From positions 1-9,105 of the forward strand of contig CAJWDO010000050.1 of NCBI GenBank assembly GCA_913031555.1: a DNA stretch of 9,105 bases, given 5' to 3'. Each line of letters starts with the position of its first letter. Position 1 is the stretch's first letter. Positions 5,590 through 9,105 of this stretch are shown one piece after another. Position numbers and translations under genes: made by a program. The notes beneath the pieces were generated by a model. It was not told the origin of the DNA. It saw nothing but the letters and a program-made list of their open reading frames with translations, and made no database searches. The stretch comes from an uncultured Alphaproteobacteria bacterium. Lineage in GTDB: Bacteria > Pseudomonadota > Alphaproteobacteria > Puniceispirillales > Puniceispirillaceae.

Positions 5590-6437
5590 TGAGTTCGACA
5601 CTGGTTTCCGCAACATGGCTGAAGGACCATCTCGATGAGGTGGTTGTGCTTGATGCAAGCAGTCATCTTCCAACTGCCGGCCGGAACCCGCATGAGGAAT
5701 TCGCCACGGCGCATATTCCCGGCGCCCGGCGTTTTGACATCGACAGGATTTCAGATCCTGACAGCAAGCTTCCGCATACCGTGCCCTCACCCGCCGATTT
5801 TGCCGGCCATATGCGCGCGCTTGGCCTCACGACTGAAGATCATATCGTGATGTATGATGACTCCGCCGTTAAAAGTGCGGCGCGCGGCTGGTGGATGATG
5901 CGGTTGTTCGGGCATGAGAAGGTATCGATTCTCGATGGTGGCCTGGATGCCTGGAAGACTGTCGGCGGTGATCTCGAGGCTGGCCCGGCGCGTGACCGAC
6001 CGGTTGGTGATTTTGTGGCACACCCCGCCACCGGCGCTGCCGTTGTCGATATGGCAACATTGCAAGCCGGACTTTCATCAGGAACCGGGGAGCAGATTCT
6101 CGACGCACGCGCCGCTGCGCGCTTTGCCGGCGACGCGCCAGAGCCGCGAAAAGGGCTTCGCGCGGGGCATATTCCGGGGTCGCGCAACCTGCCCTTCGAC
6201 CAGCTTCTGAACGAGGATGGCACCTACCGGGATGCCGAGGCCATGCAGAAACTGTTCACCGGCGCGGGGCTCACACTGGACGCGCCGATTGTGACCAGCT
6301 GTGGGTCAGGTGTGACGGCCTGTGTGCTGGCTGTTGGCCTGCATATGCTTGGACATGAGGCTGTCAGTGTCTATGACGGGTCGTGGACCGAGTGGGGCGC
6401 CAGTGACGCGCCGATCATGACCGGCCCAGCCGACTGA
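5589..6437 (+). CDS. sseA: 3-mercaptopyruvate sulfurtransferase (tandem rhodanese protein)
   Basis: This 282-residue protein has two rhodanese domains. It transfers sulfur from 3-mercaptopyruvate to an acceptor such as thioredoxin or cyanide, releasing pyruvate. The N-terminal domain (about 5-130) has VLDAS, AHIPGARRFDID and GWWMMRLFGHEKVSILDGGLDAW in outline but no catalytic Cys loop. The C-terminal domain (about 150-280) has ILDARAAARF, GHIPGSRNLPF and the active loop CGSGVT with Cys238. CG[S/T]GVT is the mercaptopyruvate sulfurtransferase signature, whereas thiosulfate sulfurtransferases usually have CRKGVT. The ATG overlaps the upstream stop as TGATG, with GAGG 7 nt upstream; a TTG start three bases earlier is less likely. 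Pairing with cysteine synthase fits cysteine supply and turnover: mercaptopyruvate is the transamination product of cysteine. It converges on aapP with a 50-bp gap. Confidence 0.93.
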   Translation: MSSTLVSATWLKDHLDEVVVLDASSHLPTAGRNPHEEFATAHIPGARRFDIDRISDPDSKLPHTVPSPADFAGHMRALGLTTEDHIVMYDDSAVKSAARGWWMMRLFGHEKVSILDGGLDAWKTVGGDLEAGPARDRPVGDFVAHPATGAAVVDMATLQAGLSSGTGEQILDARAAARFAGDAPEPRKGLRAGHIPGSRNLPFDQLLNEDGTYRDAEAMQKLFTGAGLTLDAPIVTSCGSGVTACVLAVGLHMLGHEAVSVYDGSWTEWGASDAPIMTGPAD

Positions 6438-6487
6438 CGCAAACTCCCGACTGACAAGACCTGCCGTACTAATCGGTTTCGGAATCG
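6438..6487. other. Convergent gap between sseA and aapP, no clear terminator
   Basis: The two operons converge here over 50 bp. I see no GC-rich hairpin followed by a T-run on either strand. A 9-bp direct repeat, CCGACTGAC, occurs at 6430-6438 (over the sseA stop) and 6447-6455. Termination may be Rho-dependent or lie within the opposing genes. Confidence 0.4.
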
Positions 6488-7264
<777 letters not shown>

Positions 7265-7291
7265 TTAATCCTCTCCCTCCCGAGATCAACT

Positions 7292-8692
7292 TCAGTGTCT
7301 TCGGGATTTGCCGAGCTTATTTTCCATGTAGATCGAGTAACGGGACATCCCGAAACAGAACACGAAGAAAATAATACCAACATACAGATACATCGTTATT
7401 GCCTGAACAGGCGTCGACCATGCGGCATCCGCTATGGCAGACTGACCCGCGCCAAGAAGGTCGAAAATTCCGACAATCGATACCAGGGTCGTGTCCTTGA
7501 AAAGCCCGATGAACGTATTCACGATTCCCGGGATCACGTGGGTCAGCGCCTGTGGCAGAACAATCAGGCGCATTTTCTGCCAATAGGACAGACCGACCGC
7601 ATCAGCACCTTCATACTGGCCCTTGTCGATTGCCTGCAGGCCGCCGCGAACAACTTCGGCCATGTAGGCCGCCGAGAACAGCATCACACCGATCAGGGCA
7701 CGCAGCAGATTATCGAAATTCACACCAGCCGGTAGGAACAGCGGCAACATCACAGAGGCCATGAACAGCACGGTGATCAGCGGCACACCGCGCCAGAATT
7801 CAATGAAGATCGTACAAAGCACGCGTATCACCGGCATATCGGAACGACGGCCAAGCGCCAGCACAATGCCAAGCGGTAGCGAGACAACAATCCCCGTTAT
7901 CGCCACCACGAGGGTGATCAGCAATCCACCCCAATCACCGGTATCGACAGGTTCAAGGCTGAAATCGATCGCGGCGATGCCGGTAACGGTGGCGAAGGCG
8001 ACAACCAGCCATCCAACACCGCCAAGGCTGCCGGCAAAATCACCCATCACCGTACCTAGATGCCCGGCGCTGGCAAGCCGACCTGCACTTATCAAGGCAA
8101 GCCCTAGGACAAACCAGATGGCTACGTTGGTCGTGGAAACCTCAATATTTCCTCCGGTCATCAGGATAAAGGTGGCCAGAGGATAAACGGTCAGCATCAA
8201 CACACCGGCATGCCGACGAAACGGCAACCGTTCGATCAATACCCATGCAAGGCCGATAGCGCCAAGAACAAGCGCCAGATAGACACGCCATAATTCCTCC
8301 ATCGGGAACGGGCCGAACAGCGCATATTTCTGCTTTGCCACCACAAAAGGCCAACAGGCGGCATGCCAACCATCCGGCAACGCCCCACCCTGTTGCACCG
8401 TCCAGCAGGCCTCGCGCTTGAGGCCGTCAGGGTCCGAGAACACCGCGGAGAAAATGGCAAAATCCAGCAGACCGTAAATCTGTGTGCCAAAGACATATAC
8501 GAGCAGCACCGAGAACATGATCATGAACAGCGAGCGAATGGCTGCCGTTGGCGAATGAAAATCAGCCATGCTTTCAAATATATTGTGCCAGAGCCAACCG
8601 GTGATGCCTGCCTCGGTGGCGGGTGGCGGCAGCAGAGGCGCCTCTTCGGTACGCACGAATTGGGGTGCCGCGGCTTTAGATGTCCTTGCCAT
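7292..8692 (-). CDS. aapM: AapM, membrane permease subunit of a general L-amino-acid ABC importer
   Basis: This 466-residue inner-membrane protein forms the translocation channel with AapQ. The AapM-specific N-terminal part has a first membrane segment at about 51-70, the CWPFVVAKQKYALFGPFP loop (113-130) and further segments at about 137-155 and 163-180. The conserved permease core runs from about 254 to the end: SLPLGIVLALGRR (271-283), RGVPLITVLFMASVMLPLF (301-319), and the EAA-type loop that docks AapP, EGADAVGLSYWQKMRLIVLP (361-380). IPGIVNTFIGLFKDTTLVS (387-405) follows, and it ends CFGMSRYS. It is about 70-80 residues longer than the AapM proteins I know (about 385). The excess lies around 185-250 and includes two hydrophobic stretches (189-204 and 225-241). 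GAGG (8 nt) and AAGGA (2 nt) precede the ATG. The gene follows aapQ by 20 nt. Confidence 0.94.
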   Translation of the reverse strand: MARTSKAAAPQFVRTEEAPLLPPPATEAGITGWLWHNIFESMADFHSPTAAIRSLFMIMFSVLLVYVFGTQIYGLLDFAIFSAVFSDPDGLKREACWTVQQGGALPDGWHAACWPFVVAKQKYALFGPFPMEELWRVYLALVLGAIGLAWVLIERLPFRRHAGVLMLTVYPLATFILMTGGNIEVSTTNVAIWFVLGLALISAGRLASAGHLGTVMGDFAGSLGGVGWLVVAFATVTGIAAIDFSLEPVDTGDWGGLLITLVVAITGIVVSLPLGIVLALGRRSDMPVIRVLCTIFIEFWRGVPLITVLFMASVMLPLFLPAGVNFDNLLRALIGVMLFSAAYMAEVVRGGLQAIDKGQYEGADAVGLSYWQKMRLIVLPQALTHVIPGIVNTFIGLFKDTTLVSIVGIFDLLGAGQSAIADAAWSTPVQAITMYLYVGIIFFVFCFGMSRYSIYMENKLGKSRRH

Positions 8693-8712
8693 GATCCTTA
8701 CCTCGCCCCGGC

Positions 8713-9105
8713 TTATCGCTCGATCAGTTTAACGCGGGCGTTAAACCAGTTCATGAAGGACGCCGTTGCGACTGAGAATGTCAGATAGACCATCATCATC
8801 ATGAAGATCATCTCGATTTCCTTGCCAACCTGATTGAGCGCCGTGCCAGCAAATACCGACACAAGTTCAGGATAGGCGATGGCAACGGCAAGCGAGGAAT
8901 TCTTCGTCAGATTGAGATATTGCGAGGTCAGCGGCGGAATGATCACGCGCAGCGCCTGTGGAATGATAATCAGGCGAAGCGTCAGCCCCGGTTTCAGACC
9001 AATTGAATATGAGGCTTCTGTCTGTCCCTTGTTGATCGCCAGAATACCCGCCCGGACAATCTCGGCGATGAAGGCCGCAGTATAAAGGGTCAGCGCCAGC
9101 CAGAC
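8713..9105 (-). CDS. aapQ: AapQ, membrane permease subunit of a general L-amino-acid ABC importer (3' part only)
   Basis: These are the last 130 residues of AapQ, the partner of AapM in the membrane channel; the 5' part lies beyond the right edge. The visible part begins WLALTLYTAAFIAEIVRAG, followed by the EAA-type ATPase-docking loop (EASYSIGLKPGLTLRLIIIP). The highly conserved QALRVIIPPLTSQYLNLTKN and SSLAVAIAYPELVSVFAGT come next. It ends with a last membrane segment (MMMMVYLTFSVATASFMNW) and the tail NARVKLIER, the usual AapQ ending. This pattern separates AapQ from other polar amino-acid permeases. The binding protein aapJ is expected upstream, outside the window. Confidence 0.93.
   Translation of the reverse strand, partial: VWLALTLYTAAFIAEIVRAGILAINKGQTEASYSIGLKPGLTLRLIIIPQALRVIIPPLTSQYLNLTKNSSLAVAIAYPELVSVFAGTALNQVGKEIEMIFMMMMVYLTFSVATASFMNWFNARVKLIER
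8727..8746. repeat. Perfect inverted repeat in the 3' end of aapQ
   Basis: GTTTAACGCGGGCGTTAAAC has perfect 9-bp arms around GG. In mRNA it could form an 8-bp stem with a 4-nt loop, ending 11 nt before the aapQ stop and just upstream of aapM. It encodes part of the FNARVKL tail, so coding constraint or chance may explain it. Confidence 0.5.

Noticed and set aside
6430..6455. Direct repeat CCGACTGAC twice, 17 bp apart, after sseA
   Set aside because: Two 9-bp copies only, one inside coding sequence; probably a small duplication or chance rather than a functional repeat.

Overview
The window reads as part of an alphaproteobacterial chromosome with moderately high GC and densely packed genes. 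It carries an Aap-type general L-amino-acid ABC transporter, an alphaproteobacterial-style long cysteine synthase next to a mercaptopyruvate sulfurtransferase, and a SixA-like phosphatase. A marine lineage such as SAR116 is possible, but I cannot prove it from this sequence. No RNA genes, CRISPR arrays, insertion sequences or prophage genes are visible.

Layout. (1) Positions 1-3802, all on the minus strand, hold a histidine biosynthesis operon read right to left: a YerC/TrpR-family regulator, hisG (long form), a hisC-hisB fusion, hisH, and the 5' part of hisA running off the left edge. The gaps are 24, 9, 9 and 6 nt, so this is almost certainly one transcript. A candidate promoter with an overlapping inverted repeat lies just upstream of the regulator. 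(2) Positions 3934-4437, minus strand, hold a small sixA-like histidine phosphatase gene. (3) Positions 4573-6437, plus strand, hold a two-gene sulfur operon, cysteine synthase and then 3-mercaptopyruvate sulfurtransferase, with the stop and start codons sharing one base. (4) Positions 6488-9105, minus strand, hold aapP, aapM and the 3' end of aapQ. These are the ATPase and both membrane subunits of an amino-acid importer whose binding protein, aapJ, would lie off the right edge.

How the genes work together. The his genes supply step 1 (HisG), the HisH subunit of the HisFH synthase, the step before it (HisA), and consecutive steps 7 and 8 fused in one protein (IGP dehydratase and histidinol-phosphate aminotransferase). 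hisD and a histidinol-phosphate phosphatase are absent from the part of the operon that is visible. The proteins resemble the enterobacterial set, in which order is hisG-D-C-(N)B-H-A-F-I. The fusion is most simply explained as hisC joined to the dehydratase half of an ancestral hisNB, with the phosphatase half lost.

The most interesting points are the HisC-HisB fusion, the regulator with its candidate operator, an apparent membrane insertion in AapM, and the unexpected HisA sequence at the extreme left edge, where the conserved phosphate-binding motif should begin.
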